From: Acetobacter tropicalis
Lineage (GTDB): Bacteria > Pseudomonadota > Alphaproteobacteria > Acetobacterales > Acetobacteraceae
DNA length: 64,000 nt
NCBI RefSeq assembly: GCF_001580915.1
Contig: NZ_LHZQ01000215.1
Span: 1 to 64,000, forward strand
Direction of reading: 5' to 3'
Part shown: piece after piece, positions 63,992-64,000 of the stretch
Layout: each line of letters opens with the position of its first letter
Position numbering within the stretch: the first letter of the stretch is position 1
The notes under the pieces: model-generated
Seen by the model: the letters and a program-made list of their open reading frames with translations, nothing else
The model's database searches: none
What the model was told of the DNA's origin: nothing
Made by a program: the position numbers and the translations under genes

Positions 63992-64000
63992 GAGTAGTGG

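Noticed and set aside
1-64000. Mobile elements, prophage, CRISPR arrays, rRNA genes, toxin-antitoxin pairs
   Set aside because: No transposase, integrase, regularly spaced repeats or rRNA sequence was recognised. The GAGGCT repeat at the left edge is coding and not CRISPR.

Overview
The window is a gene-dense stretch of an alphaproteobacterial chromosome. The best fit is an acetic acid bacterium (Acetobacteraceae, probably Acetobacter or a close relative). Supporting signs are a SUF-only iron-sulfur operon with an Rrf2 regulator, the order bamE / yceD-rpmF-plsX-fabH-ihfA-merR-tRNA-Pro, a Rhodobacter-type phosphatidylethanolamine N-methyltransferase, a mutS-glnD pair and a decayed cytochrome aa3 operon. 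Genus is inferred from gene content, not from a search. Almost everything is chromosomal housekeeping; I see no insertion sequence, prophage, integrase, CRISPR array or rRNA operon.

Layout. 1-2.9 kb: the 3' part of a DEAD-box RNA helicase whose upstream part carries a GAGGCT repeat, then an RlmD/RumA-type rRNA methyltransferase. 2.8-9.4 kb (minus): the suf operon sufR-B-C-D-S-U-T-A, with a 13-bp palindrome just before sufR, followed upstream by a DUF445 membrane protein. 11-13.8 kb: a divergent PEP carboxylase-like protein, facing a Tat-exported alpha/beta hydrolase that has lost its nucleophilic serine. 15-24 kb: AsmA-like protein, polytopic membrane protein, fusA, rpmB, a small hypothetical, an Atm1-type ABC exporter. 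24-32.7 kb: Nudix hydrolase, then (minus) TPR/glycosyltransferase-like protein, mutS, glnD. 32.8-41 kb (plus): M32 carboxypeptidase, royal-jelly-family beta-propeller, thrC, M16 peptidase, pmbA/tldD-like, Tim44-like protein, a small membrane protein.

41-44.5 kb (minus): a COX1-like protein lacking the binuclear-centre ligands, ctaB and a CoxF-like small protein, preceded by pmtA. 44.6-50.2 kb: a small membrane protein, gshB, a lipid-linked sugar transfer cassette behind an Lrp-type regulator, and divergent trxB. 50.3-59.9 kb: LysR regulator, manC, a Ros/MucR-type regulator with a degraded zinc site, ihfB, a DUF4130-UdgX fusion, murJ, an AI-2E family transporter, tRNA-Pro(GGG), a MerR-type regulator and ihfA. 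60-64 kb: fabH, plsX, rpmF, yceD and divergent bamE.

The most unusual feature is the operon at 41.2-43.6 kb. Its order cox1-ctaB-coxF is that of an alphaproteobacterial aa3 cytochrome c oxidase operon, but the catalytic subunit has lost its copper and high-spin heme ligands, including a deletion over the HFH segment, while remaining an intact, translationally coupled membrane protein. Other worthwhile oddities are the serine-less hydrolase, the PEP carboxylase with altered catalytic loop, the zinc-site-poor Ros/MucR protein, the DUF4130-UdgX fusion and several perfect inverted repeats in front of regulatory genes.
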